DNA of 64,000 bases. Origin: Amphibalanus amphitrite. Its lineage: Eukaryota > Arthropoda > Thecostraca > Balanomorpha > Balanidae. Below the pieces are notes generated by a model. The model had not been told where the DNA came from, searched no databases, and was given only the letters and a program-made list of their open reading frames with translations. The stretch covers positions 393,610-457,609 of the forward strand of contig NW_024882042.1 of NCBI RefSeq assembly GCF_019059575.1. The letters run 5' to 3'. Position 1 is the first letter of the stretch; every line of letters starts with the position of its first letter. A program made the position numbers and the translations under genes. Shown one piece after another: positions 21,549-31,372 of this stretch.

Positions 21549-23750
21549 TCACGTAAATCGGCGCGGCAAGAATCGGCGGCGTCCTCGGGAGGAGGCCGGC
21601 AACTCACGGCGCGGGGTGCCGCCGACGGGCGCCCTCTGAGGCGGGCGCGGCCCACCGGGGGACCGGTCACGAGCAGCGCCGGTGGCGGCCGGCAGCGCGA
21701 CGTCAGCGACATCTGACGGGCGGGCTCTCTCTGTCGGCGCTGTAGGTGGCGCGGTGGACGCTGTCGGCTGCGGCGATGGCGGCTGGGGCTCGCCGGAGCT
21801 CGGAGGAGCCGGGTCGGCCGGCGGCGGCGGCGGCGGCGGTTCCGGCCCGTCGGTGCTCGGAGGTGCTGAGCCGGTCGGCGCCGCGTCTGGGATGCGGGCG
21901 AGGTGTGCAGCGTTCCTCTTTGTCCCGTCGGACAGGATGAAGGTCGCCGGGCCGAGCTGTCTGGCGATTCGGCGCGGGCTGGAGAACCGACTCTGGTTCT
22001 TGGGCACGTGCCCCTGTCGCCGCACGCGCACCGTGTCGCCAGGCTGGAGATCTGACGGCCGGGTGGCCTGTCGGGAGTCGTACCCGCGGCTGTTGCGCTG
22101 CTGCTGGGTAGCGACTCGGTGCTGTAGCGAGCTGTCGCGCGGCGGAGTCTCTGTGGTGACCGGCAGGTGCAGACGCATGCGCCGGCCGTGCAGGAGCGCC
22201 GAGGGTGACTGGCCGGTGGTGCAGTGCGGGGTCGCTCGGTACAGAGCGAGGCGCTGTCGCACGTGTCCGCTGAAGCTGGCGGCCGTCCGCGACTGCAGCT
22301 GTGTGGCCTCCTTGAGCCACACCTTCACCTCTCGGTTGAGCCGCTCCACTGCTCCGTTTCCGCGCGGCCAGTAGACGGCAGACGTGTGGTGTCTGATACC
22401 GCGCTGGGCCAGATACTGTCGGAACCTGTCGCTGGTGAACTGGGGTCCGTTGTCGGTCACCAGCTCGTCACACAGTCCCTCTCTGGACCAGGCCTGGCTC
22501 AGGAACTGGATGACGTCATCAGTCTCGATGGATGACGTCAGAGCGACCTCTGGCCACTTACTATGGTAATCCGTCATAGTAATGGCGTACTTTGCAGACG
22601 GTGGGGCGCCGGGGATCGGGCCCACGATGTCCAGTCCGAGCTTAGACCAGAGCCGGTCTGGAAGCTCGACCGGTTGCAGCGGCGCGGGGCGCGCCTGCTG
22701 CGTCAGCACGGCGTCCTTTGCGTGGCAGGACGGGCAGTCGGCGACCAGTGCAGCGGCGTCCTTCGACATTCCAGGCCACCAGGCGAGGTCGCGCAGGAGC
22801 TGCTTTGTTCGCACGACACCATCGTGCGCTCGGTGCGCCAGTTGGAGGTACTTTGAGCGGAGCGCGGCCGGGACGACGGCGCGGTCCGGGCCGCGCAGCA
22901 CGACTCCGTCCTGGCGGACTTGCAGCTCGTGCCGCACGGCGAAGTAGTCGCGCGTCTCCGGCGTGCACTGGCGCGCGGCGTCGGGCCAGCCGGTGCGGAT
23001 GACAGACCGCAGCTGCTCCATGACTGGATCGGCGGCCGACGCGGCACATACGTCGTCATCAGTGATGACGTCACTGACGTCATCGGTGAGCAGGGCGACG
23101 ATCTCGTCGCCGTCCGTCTCGGCGGCGCCGGTGTCCGGCAGCGGCAGGCGCGACAGGGCGTCAGCCACTGGGATGCTGCGCCCGGGCCGGTACTCCACTG
23201 TGTACGAGTACGGCAGCAGGCGGGACTGCCACCTGGCGATGCGCGTGCCGGCGCGGTTGGACGTCTTCGGCGTGAGCAGAGTGGTGAGCGCAGAGTGGTC
23301 CGTCCGCAGGGTGAATGAACGGCCCCACAGGTACGTCCGCCAATGCTCGACAGCATTGACCGCGCTGAGGGCTTCCTTCTCGGAGACGGAGTACCGCGAC
23401 TCGGCGTCGGTGAAGGAGCGGGACCAGTACGCCACCGGCCGCTCCTCGCCGTCCGGCTGGATCTGAGTGAGCATGGCACCGGCGCCGCGGTCGCTGGCGT
23501 CGGTCGTCACGATCGTCCGGAGGCGGGCGCTGAAGGGCTTCATCACCGGCCTGGTTGAGATGAGCCGTTTCACCTCGTTGAAGGCGTCGTTGGCCTCCTT
23601 GGTCCACTGGAACGTGGCTTCCTTCTTCAGCATGATGGCGAGGGGTCTCACCACAGCGGAGTACTGAGGCACGAACCTGCTGAACCAGCCGGTTGAGCCC
23701 AGGAGACTGCGCAGCTCCTTTACGTTGGTGGGAGGCGGGGCCTCGGCCAC
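21549..23750 (-). pseudogene. pol: Gypsy pol, 3' part: RNase H and integrase
   Basis: A 733-codon frame. The start region is the connection segment after RT (SLLGSTGWFSRFVPQ). RNase H follows with TTDASDRGAGAML, SEKEALSAV and RTDHSAL, holding the acidic residues. Integrase then has an HHCC zinc-binding region (HRAHDG through CPSCHAKD), the first Asp in GLDIVGP, the second in VTDNGPQF and the Glu in GAVERLNREV, so the catalytic D, D and E are all present. The C-terminus is proline-rich and basic. It overlaps the preceding frame by 31 bp in another phase: the RT/connection junction is broken by a frameshift and the first Met is not a natural start. Encodes replication and integration functions of the retrotransposon; probably inactive as it stands. 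Confidence 0.85.
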
Positions 23751-25681
23751 GGCCTTGGTGGTAGAAGGAGAGGTACCACTCCGTGCCTGGAGAGCTGATG
23801 ACCGCAGAACTCCACCTCTGGCTGGCTGAAGGAGGACTTCTCTGTGTTGATGGTGACATTTGCCTGCTTGAGGCGGTCCAGCACGGTGCGGAGGCGCCTG
23901 TCGTGCTCGGACTGATCACGGCCAGTGACCAGGATGTCATCCAGATAGTGTCCATAGCCGTCGATACCCTGCAGTAGATGACTGAGCAGCTTCTGGAACG
24001 CGCTGCCGCTAGACACCAGGCCGAACGGGACCCTGGTGTAGCGCATCAGGCCGTCTGGCGTGAGGAAGGCGGTGATGTCACGCGAGTCCTCGTGCAGACG
24101 CAGCTGGTGGTAGGCCGACTTCAAGTCGATCCTGCTGTAGAGGGTGCCACAGAGCTTGGACTCCAGCTCGTCGATTGTGGGCAGTGGGTGGACCTCTGGC
24201 ACGATTTGGCTGTTCGGCCCACGCAGGTCTACACAGACCCTGATCCTGCCGTCCTTCTTCCTTGAGACGGTCAGCGGGCTGATCCACTGAGAGGAGTCGA
24301 TCCTCTCGATGATGCCTGCTTCCAACAGACTGTTCAGCTCTGCTGAGACCTCCCCTCGCACGGAGAGGGGCAGCCGGCGCAGCTTGTAGGCAGTTGGTAC
24401 TGCGTCCGGCTTCAGCTTGATGCGGTGCACGTAGCCCTCGATGGCAGGTAGCTCTGACGGGGCTGAGCCTGCCACCGTGTAGACGCTGTGCGAGGCTGGG
24501 TGGAGGGTGACTCCCAGGGCCTGCAGCAGGTCCATACCCATGATGGCCTCCGTCTTCTTGGTGTCCACCAGGTAGAAGTTTGTTGGCACAGCCTGATTGT
24601 TGTAGGTCACCGTGGTAGGCAGCGTTCCCAGGACTGAGAGTGGCTGCTGGCCGAATCCGTAGAGCCGTGAGCTGGAGGGGCTGAACGCCACGCCTCTGAA
24701 CAGCTCCTTGGCATGGTTCACACTCAGGAGTGAGCAGGTGGCACCCGTGTCCACCTGGAGGGGTACCTCCTGTGTGACGTCACCTGCAGTCACCTGGACG
24801 GTACAGGTGAGGCGTGACCCAGTGGTGGCAGCACAGGAGAGCACGTTCAGCTCCTTCACTGCCTTGTGGTGCTGTCGTTGAGCTGGCCTTGCTGGGGTTG
24901 TTCCACTGCCGCCTCTGCACCAGCTGGCGAAGTGGCCCTTCTTTCCGCGGGAGTGGCAGGTCACTCTGCGGGCTGGACAGGCAGCATCCCTGGGTGCGTG
25001 GTCCTCACGTCCACAGTTGGTGCAGAAGTCGCTGCTGACGCTCTGCTGCTGCTGCTGCTGTCGCTTCTGTTGTGGCTTCCTCGTAACTTTTGCCACGGAT
25101 GAGACGGGTGGGGCTGCAACTGGTTGGGAGATGGCTGCAGCCTCCCGCAGGGAGTCCTCGTATGTCCCTGCGACGCTCAGGACCTTGTCCAGAGTGAGGT
25201 CCCTGTCCTGAAGGAGTCGCTCCCTCAGGCGCTGGTGGGGGGTCTTCTCCACCACCACGTCCCGGATGAGTTCCGACTCCATGGGGCCGAACTGGCAGGT
25301 GCGAGCCAGGCCGCGCAGAGCAGCAACGAAGTCTGCTGTGGACTCTGTGGGGGCCTGGGCTCGCTGTCGGAACCGGAATCGTTCCACGATGACGTTGGTC
25401 CTGGGAGTGTAGAACTCCCGGAGCTGGCGGAGGGTGACGTCGTAGTCGTCCTCGCCGTCACGTTTCGCAACCGGCGGCAGGGTGTCGAACACCCGGTACG
25501 CCTCGTCACCGATCGCGCACAGAAGCAGAGCGCGCCGCTGCTCGGGGGGCAGGGGGCTCGTGCCGCACCTGGCCAACAGATAAAGTTCGAATTTCTGTTC
25601 CCAGTTCCTCCACGGGACGGCCGGCATCCCGGGATGGGGCAAAAACGGCGCGGGTAGGGGCGGTCCACTGTCGCCGCTCAT
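23720..25681 (-). pseudogene. gag-pol: Gypsy gag-protease-reverse transcriptase
   Basis: A frame of 653 codons from ATG at 25681 (reads MSGDSGPPLP). An in-frame upstream ATG at 25723 lies in the inserted 4.6-kb element and cannot be original. Order: gag region; CCHC-type knuckles (CTNCGREDH..., then CHSRGKKGHFASWC, where the second Cys is Arg); protease with VDTGATCSLLS; RT with KKDGRIRVCVDLRGP and YLDDILVTG (YxDD catalytic box). The frame ends prematurely at 23720, just after EFCGHQLSRHGV, where the family normally continues into the connection domain; that part is in the next frame (21549-23750). GC-rich third positions, as in the ETFRF1 retrocopy. Confidence 0.85.
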
Positions 25682-26335
25682 GGCCGTACCGCGGGCCGAA
25701 ACACAAAAAAGGGTAAATGTCAAGTTTACGTCCTAAGCACATTTCAATGATATTTCTTTCATAATCTTACATATTTTGACTTGCTGAATCCAAAAATCAT
25801 ACTTACATGTCTCGCAAGAACAAAATCATCACCAATACCCTAAGCAATTACACCTTCGGACACCGCACGATCAAAACATGTCAAGAGGAAATCGAAAGTA
25901 TGCAGCGTTGCCATTGATGAAAAATATTTCCTGTCGAGAAATAAAAACAATCAATATATGATAAAAATAAAAAAGTAATATGTAAAAAAATATTTATATT
26001 AAAAATATAAGAAATTAAATAGCAAAACAACAAAGGGGAAATGTTGGGAACCGGGGTTATTGGGTGGGGAGGGTTAGAAAAATCCTTTATTATATACACT
26101 GAAAAAACCCTTTATTATAAACCCTTTATTATATACATATTATAAACCCTTTATTTATATACACTGTGAGAAAAACAGGGGTTCATGGGTGGGGGAGAGA
26201 AAAAATGAAAATGACGTCATAGGGAAATGTCGGGAACCGGGGTTTGTGGGGAGGGGGATGGAGAAAAATACGATAAGAATGGTTACATTTGGGAAATTTT
26301 AGGAATCGGGGTTCTTGCCTCAAATCTAGTTGTTA

Positions 26336-26460
26336 CCTAACCTAACCCCTAACCTAAACTAACCTAACCTAACCTAACCTAACCTAACCTAACCTAACCT
26401 AACCTAACCTAACCTAACCTAACCTAACCGAACCTAACCTAACCTAACCTAAACTAACCT
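26336..26460. repeat. Interstitial telomere-like (CCTAA)n array
   Basis: About 24 units of CCTAA (TTAGG on the other strand) with few variants (CCTAAA, CCGAA). TTAGG is the usual arthropod telomere repeat. It lies internally in a transposon, not at a chromosome end. Confidence 0.9.
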
Positions 26461-26715
26461 ACTGATTTTTGCCTACCGGGGATAAGGAAAAAGTTGCTTG
26501 CAGGAATAGATTGCAGGCAAGAGTAAATCAAATATTTTTAGGTTAAGTGGTCATGCATCAGGCTTCAGGCCTTCGGCCTGAAGCCAGATACATAACCACT
26601 TAACCTAAAAATATTTTATTTACTCTTGCCTGTAATCTCTCCTAAGGCATTGCCTTCGGCACTGCGCTGCTTCGCCGCGAGAAATATTATGACGTCATTA
26701 TTCACAGTTGAATAG
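26336..26715 (+). mobile_element. AACCT-headed hairpin element, copy 2
   Basis: Telomere-like (CCTAA)n array, then ACTGATTTTTGCCTACC, GGGGATAAGGAAA, the 129-nt hairpin at 26509-26637, CTAAGGCATTGCCTTCGGCA and a TGACGTCA. Same order as 7095-7395. The hairpin has 63-nt arms and a 3-nt TTC loop; five stem pairs differ from copy 1 by changes on both sides that keep pairing. Confidence 0.8.
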
Positions 26716-28090
26716 CGACTGTTACATATCATTCTTGATTTTAGCCAACTTTGCAGCATATTTACGTCTGGACAACGAGTTGCGTTGGAGAGGCCGGAAA
26801 TAGTGGCGATTTCAGGACCACAAGAATGGACCGTCATTGGAATGATTCTTTCTTAAACCGTGCACTGTTTTCGGCCGGAATTTAATAGTTACTACAAAAT
26901 ATTTTGTAATTACGTTTCCACCAAGAATGAATGCCATCAGGGCTAAATTTTCAATATAATTGCATTTTGTCAAGAAGCATATAGTGCTGTGATATTGCAG
27001 TTTTAGCGCGTTTGTCACAAAATATGAAGCGAATAAGCGTCAGTGTAATTCACACTGTGTAATTCATCAACACTCAACAGTGCCAGAAGTTAACTTGAGG
27101 GAAAGCTATGCTAATTGCTCTTGTCCATCCACTAAAATTTATTAAATATTTTGCTTTGTGTATTCCAAAAGGAACTAAAAAAAGGAACTATTTCATTTGT
27201 GCCTTCATGTCAGAATTGAAGGTGGATCATTAAATTTTCAACGCAGTTTACAAACAAGCATTTGGTCTTTCTCGTTTATAAGCAGTGGCTAAGAAAAGGT
27301 TGATCAATCCTGAAGTTCAGTCATCGTACCTCAACTTCGCAGCAAGATCCCCCAAGGACAGAGGATATATTGTATACATGTCCTGTAAATCAAAACAAAC
27401 AAGCATTTGGTCTTTCTCGTATATAAGCAGTGGCTAAGAAAAGGTTGATCAATCCTGAAGTTCAGTCATCATACCTCAACTTGGCAGCAAGATCCCCCAA
27501 GGACGGAGGATATATTGTAAACCTGTCCTGTTAATCAAAACATTTTTGTGCCTTCAAAGGCTTAAGTTACCTGTGGTGTGTTCGGAGTTAGGCTATATGG
27601 CCGTTTTTGTTGTATGTTTATGTGGAGATTGAATATAACTGTGACCCTGTGCTTGTTTGTATACTTACGGTCAAACAGGGAACAGCACATTCACATAACA
27701 AACTCACCTAGCACCTAACTCATAGCTGTACCCTGCAGGATCTACTTGTTCATGTCTCGAGCATTAACAAAGCACTAAAGTAGCTTAGTAATCATTTCCC
27801 ACATTTTCTGAGCATCTAACATGACACAGCAGTGCAGAGCATCTTCAGAGAAGAAACACTTTAAATGCACAGACTCACACCAGCCACCCAATGAGCCAGT
27901 TCCTCAGTTGACTGTTTCCCTGGACACAGCTTGGCAATGTGAGCTAACTTTTGGCAAGTTGAAGGTTAGCAGGTAAGATTGAGTTAGGGTGAGTACCTAC
28001 CTATAACTGGGTGCTACTGCCATGCAGGTCTTGGGTAGGCTGCAAATATGTGTGATGATTGAGGTTAGGTCAGCTGTCAGGATAGTCAGG
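26716..28090. other. Internal sequence of the 4.6-kb element, no gene
   Basis: AT-rich, all frames under about 75 codons, no domain seen. Contains the 145-bp duplication. Confidence 0.4.
27252..27541. repeat. 145-bp tandem duplication
   Basis: The segment starting AAACAAGCATTTGGTCTTTC occurs twice in tandem (27252-27396 and 27397-27541) with a handful of substitutions. Non-coding, internal to the 4.6-kb element. Confidence 0.85.
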
Positions 28091-28602
28091 TTAAAGGAAA
28101 AGGGCCACCTTCGTGAAATATGAAGATATCGTTGTTTTTCATTTTGACATTATTATTTTTCATTTTCTTTTTAAAACTGGTGCCAGAAATGCACAATTCG
28201 CGAAAAAGTATTTAAAACTATTTAACATATTGGTACTATGTTGATACTCTCTACGGCACCTACTGTATGATGGCATAGCGATGACGTCACACTCAAGCCA
28301 ATCAGCGTTCAGCAGACAGACTCGTCGGATTGTGTCAGATAAGCTGATTGGTTAAAGCTGAGCTGGTTGGAGCTGATTGGTAAAAAACCAAAGCCTCGCC
28401 GCGGGTGGCTGTATTGTCGGATAAGAACGCATTCCTGGGATAAGGACGCATTCCTGGCGTATTTTCTTTTGAAATTGCCGATAACTACGAATGGAGGCCG
28501 AAGTCGGCCGTAAGGAGGTAGACAGATGGGTTTTCGGACACGGGCTACAAGATGGCTATCTCAGTTTCAATCCCCATGTTAAAGGTGGCCCTTTTCCTTT
28601 AA
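28091..28602. mobile_element. TTAA MITE with AGGAAAAGGGCCACCTT ends
   Basis: TTAAAGGAAAAGGGCCACCT at the left is mirrored by AGGTGGCCCTTTTCCTTTAA at the right; TTAA at 28091-28094 and 28599-28602. 512 bp, without the G-run hairpins or AGGTCA tracts of the other TTAA MITEs, so it is a different family using the same target. Confidence 0.85.
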
Positions 28603-29920
28603 GGTATGCTCATTGCTCAGTCACATTTTTATGGACATTTGGCAAATTAAAAAACTAACAATCTGATCTTAGCTAACCCGACTAAACATACACAACTAAT
28701 GAGTACTGACTATAGGAACTGAGCACCTAACTACTTGTGCCTACATCTCATACCATGTCGAAGTAGAGTTCCTTGGTGGAAGATTACCCTCAGTACTTTT
28801 TATCCCAGCCCTGTGAAGAAAACTAATACTTCTAAGCTCTGAGTCACTGCTGGCCATCCACAGGAAGAAACGCTGAGACTGAGAGCTTTGCCATTGTATA
28901 TTGGACCAATAATGACTATCACGAATGACTATGAACACATATGATCACATCGTTGCATGGATTGTCACATTGACAATTTTACTACAATCCTTTTTTCCAG
29001 AAATACAGTGATGATGATTAACATCATAATCAACATAAAGTGGATTTAGTGATCCAAGCTTTCTCCTCCAGTAGCAATGGAATGATCGCATGTTTCATTT
29101 GCCAGACATTGAGTACCTGATGCACATTTCTGCATAGCATCTAAGCATAGTAAAACTGCCCAAGTCCATTCATTCTAGATTTTAACTTGATAGTTAGCAC
29201 TAATTTATCTTGCTGTTGTAAGTTATAATTCAATATTCATACCAATACATCAATATGCGCTCATCAGTCAACATTTTCTGGCATGATCCTGCTCAGCGTG
29301 CTCTTCAGTATTGCTCCAAGGTCTGCAATATTATAGCTTGTTTTTGGACAATAAGCTCTTTCAATTTTACTTTTTCTTGCTGATATATGAGCCCGATCAA
29401 CTTGCGTTTATCAACCAAAATTTCTTGACTTGTTCAACTTGATATTGATATTGCTCAGTAGTCAGGACCTCTGTCAGCCTCCTGGATACTTAAGATTGTT
29501 TTCAGTCAACATGCTTCTTAAATATGATATAAGTCAATCTTAAGGGATTCAAAACATCCAACAAAACGACGTACAAGAGCAAGAAAACCACCAGATAAAC
29601 TAAAAAATGGCCTTGGAACAGAGCCAAGTGGTGCTCCATTTGTTTGTTTACAATGATTGTAGTGCTGATGTATTTTTAGGACTCTGAACGTCGGCTTATA
29701 AAAAATGAAACGTTTTTACAAAAGTTGTAAGGCAAGTAATATTTATCTAAAAGAACTAAAATATTCAAAAGCCAAACACTATGAAATACATGAATCGGAA
29801 CGAAAAAGTAACCCAAAAATCCAGCCTAATCACCGGCTCCTAAAACTGCAACACAATCAGCACTTTTCCCCGCAACTCGTTGTCCAGACGTAAATATGCA
29901 ACTTTGCACAAGTATCGCCC
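28603..29920. other. Internal sequence of the 4.6-kb element, no gene
   Basis: AT-rich; short frames only; nothing recognised before the right inverted end begins at about 29930. Confidence 0.4.
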
Positions 29921-30391
29921 CCCAGTTCTCAGGATTTTCCTTTCCTCCCCCCCCCCCACCCAATAACCCCGGTTCCCAACATTTCCCCTTTGTTGTTTTG
30001 CTATTCTATTTCTAATAATAATGTTTCTTTTTAAATAAATATTTTTTACATATTTCCTATTTATTTTTATAATATATTGAATGTTTTTATTTCTCGACAT
30101 TAAAAAAAGACAAAATATTTTCACAAATGGCAACGCTGGACACTTTCAACTTCCTCTCGATTTGTTTTGATCGTGTGTTGTCGGAAGATGTAATTGCTTA
30201 GTGTATTGGTGATAATTTTGTTGTTGCGAGACATGTAAGTATGATTTTTGGATTCAGCACGTCAAAATACGTAGGAATGTGAAACAATTATCATTGATAT
30301 GTGCTTAGGACGTAAACTTGACATATACCAAAAAAAGTTAGGTAGGTACACGGAAATTCGCGACACGCGATTCCACTAGAGTCCGCACTTA

Positions 30392-30409
30392 TCTCGTGCT
30401 TAGTCGCCA
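30392..30409 (-). promoter_or_regulatory. Primer-binding site of the gypsy element
   Basis: Three bases inside the 5' LTR, the minus strand reads TGGCGACTAAGCACGAG. A TGG start directly after the LTR is what a tRNA 3' CCA would pair with. The matching tRNA was not identified. Confidence 0.6.
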
Positions 30410-30412
30410 AAA

Positions 30413-30476
30413 TGTAGTGTTATGGAACCCGAACTGATATCTGTTGTGTACAATGGCCAGGTGGAACGTAAACTCT
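30413..30476 (-). repeat. 5' LTR, distal part (split by the 13-kb element)
   Basis: The 64 bp from TGTAGTGTT to AACTCT match the 3' LTR with one difference. The remaining 73 bp continue at 43542-43614 on the other side of the 13-kb element. Confidence 0.9.
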
Positions 30477-30904
30477 CCCCGCGTTCGATGTCTCTCGGAC
30501 GGCGAAGATTCTACGCCGTCCGGCCAATCACGTTCCATAACCGCAACCGAGCCCCCGCTGACCTTGGACGGGATTGGCCGGACGACGTAGAATCCAGGGT
30601 ATATTGAGTGAAGGGTAGGACGAACTTTGGTAGGAATTTCTAGTATAACTACTAGAAAACCTACTATATGTGGTCGGGTTTAGCAAAAAGTTAGTTCAAA
30701 CTAGAATATGGTAGCGCTTATGGCTGGCAGTCGTGACGCGCACGTGACATTCATTTCTTAAATTTCTTAAATAACAGGTCTTAGGGGCCGATTAGTGCGC
30801 AGATACATTCAATTAGCTATTAATAATTGGTAAACTTGGGAAGCAAGTTGTTTTCGATGCAGAATTACGCAAACATTCAAGATTGTACATCATTCAATTC
30901 TAGC

Positions 30905-30992
30905 CGAAATCACACGGCGCTCCCAGGATTCGAACTCACGACCCTCGGATCCGTAGCCCGATACGCTACCGACTGCGCTACCGAGGACCGCG
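30905..30992 (-). pseudogene. Degenerate tRNA-Arg(ACG)-like sequence
   Basis: On the minus strand: D-arm TAGCGCAGTCGGTAGCG, an anticodon stem TCGGG/TCCGA around the loop CTACGGA (anticodon ACG) and GAGTTCGAATCCT in the T-arm. The acceptor stem does not pair and the T stem is weak, so it is a relic or a SINE-like head, not a working tRNA. It sits in the unshared left part of the 13-kb element. Confidence 0.5.
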
Positions 30993-31372
30993 CGCCGACG
31001 ATCGGAGAGGCGGATCGCGGGTGCTGGCGTGCAGAGAAATCTTTACCCTGTACGCCGTAGAAGATCGGCTGGGTTTCGTGAAAAATGGTAGAGGAATTGT
31101 CGAAAGAAAATTCATTGATCTATCATTTGAGACTAAGAACCATTGATTCCTTCAAAGGTTGACCGAGATATCGCTCGCCGAAAACAGGCCATTTAACATG
31201 TAAACCCTATGGGCTGGTAGGAAATGTACGCCGTGGAGCAATGTACGTGAACTTAGCGACGTATACGTATACGTATTCAGCGACGAATTCCAAATCACTT
31301 CAGATTCATGGCATGGGTTAAGTTGACCATGCTGAACACGAATATGACATTTATTTTAACTTTTGAGCTGAT

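Larger units (their letters stand above)
25712..30329. mobile_element. 4.6-kb element with ~400-bp inverted ends, inserted in the gypsy leader
   Basis: The left end GGTAAATGTCAAGTTTACGT and right end (inverse of GGTATATGTCAAGTTTACGT) remain inverted copies for about 380 bp, up to CCGGTTCCCAACATTTCCCC (about 26040-26060 and 29970-29990). Flanks are A-rich, so the duplication is ambiguous (6-8 bp of A's and G). It interrupts the retrotransposon between primer-binding site and gag, 30 bp upstream of the gag ATG. Contents: AACCCTTTATTATATACA repeats, a telomere-like array, a 129-nt hairpin element, a 145-bp tandem duplication and a TTAA MITE. No frame longer than about 100 codons, so non-autonomous. 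Confidence 0.85.

Noticed and set aside
21682..22374. Plus-strand 230-codon frame opposite integrase
   Set aside because: Shadow of the minus-strand pol frame, caused by high GC content.
25682..25723. Upstream Met extending gag to 25723
   Set aside because: These codons come mostly from the inserted 4.6-kb element, which starts at 25712; the family-like start is the ATG at 25681.
26336..26460. True telomere or chromosome end
   Set aside because: The array is only about 125 bp, internal to a transposon bounded by inverted ends at 25712 and 30329.
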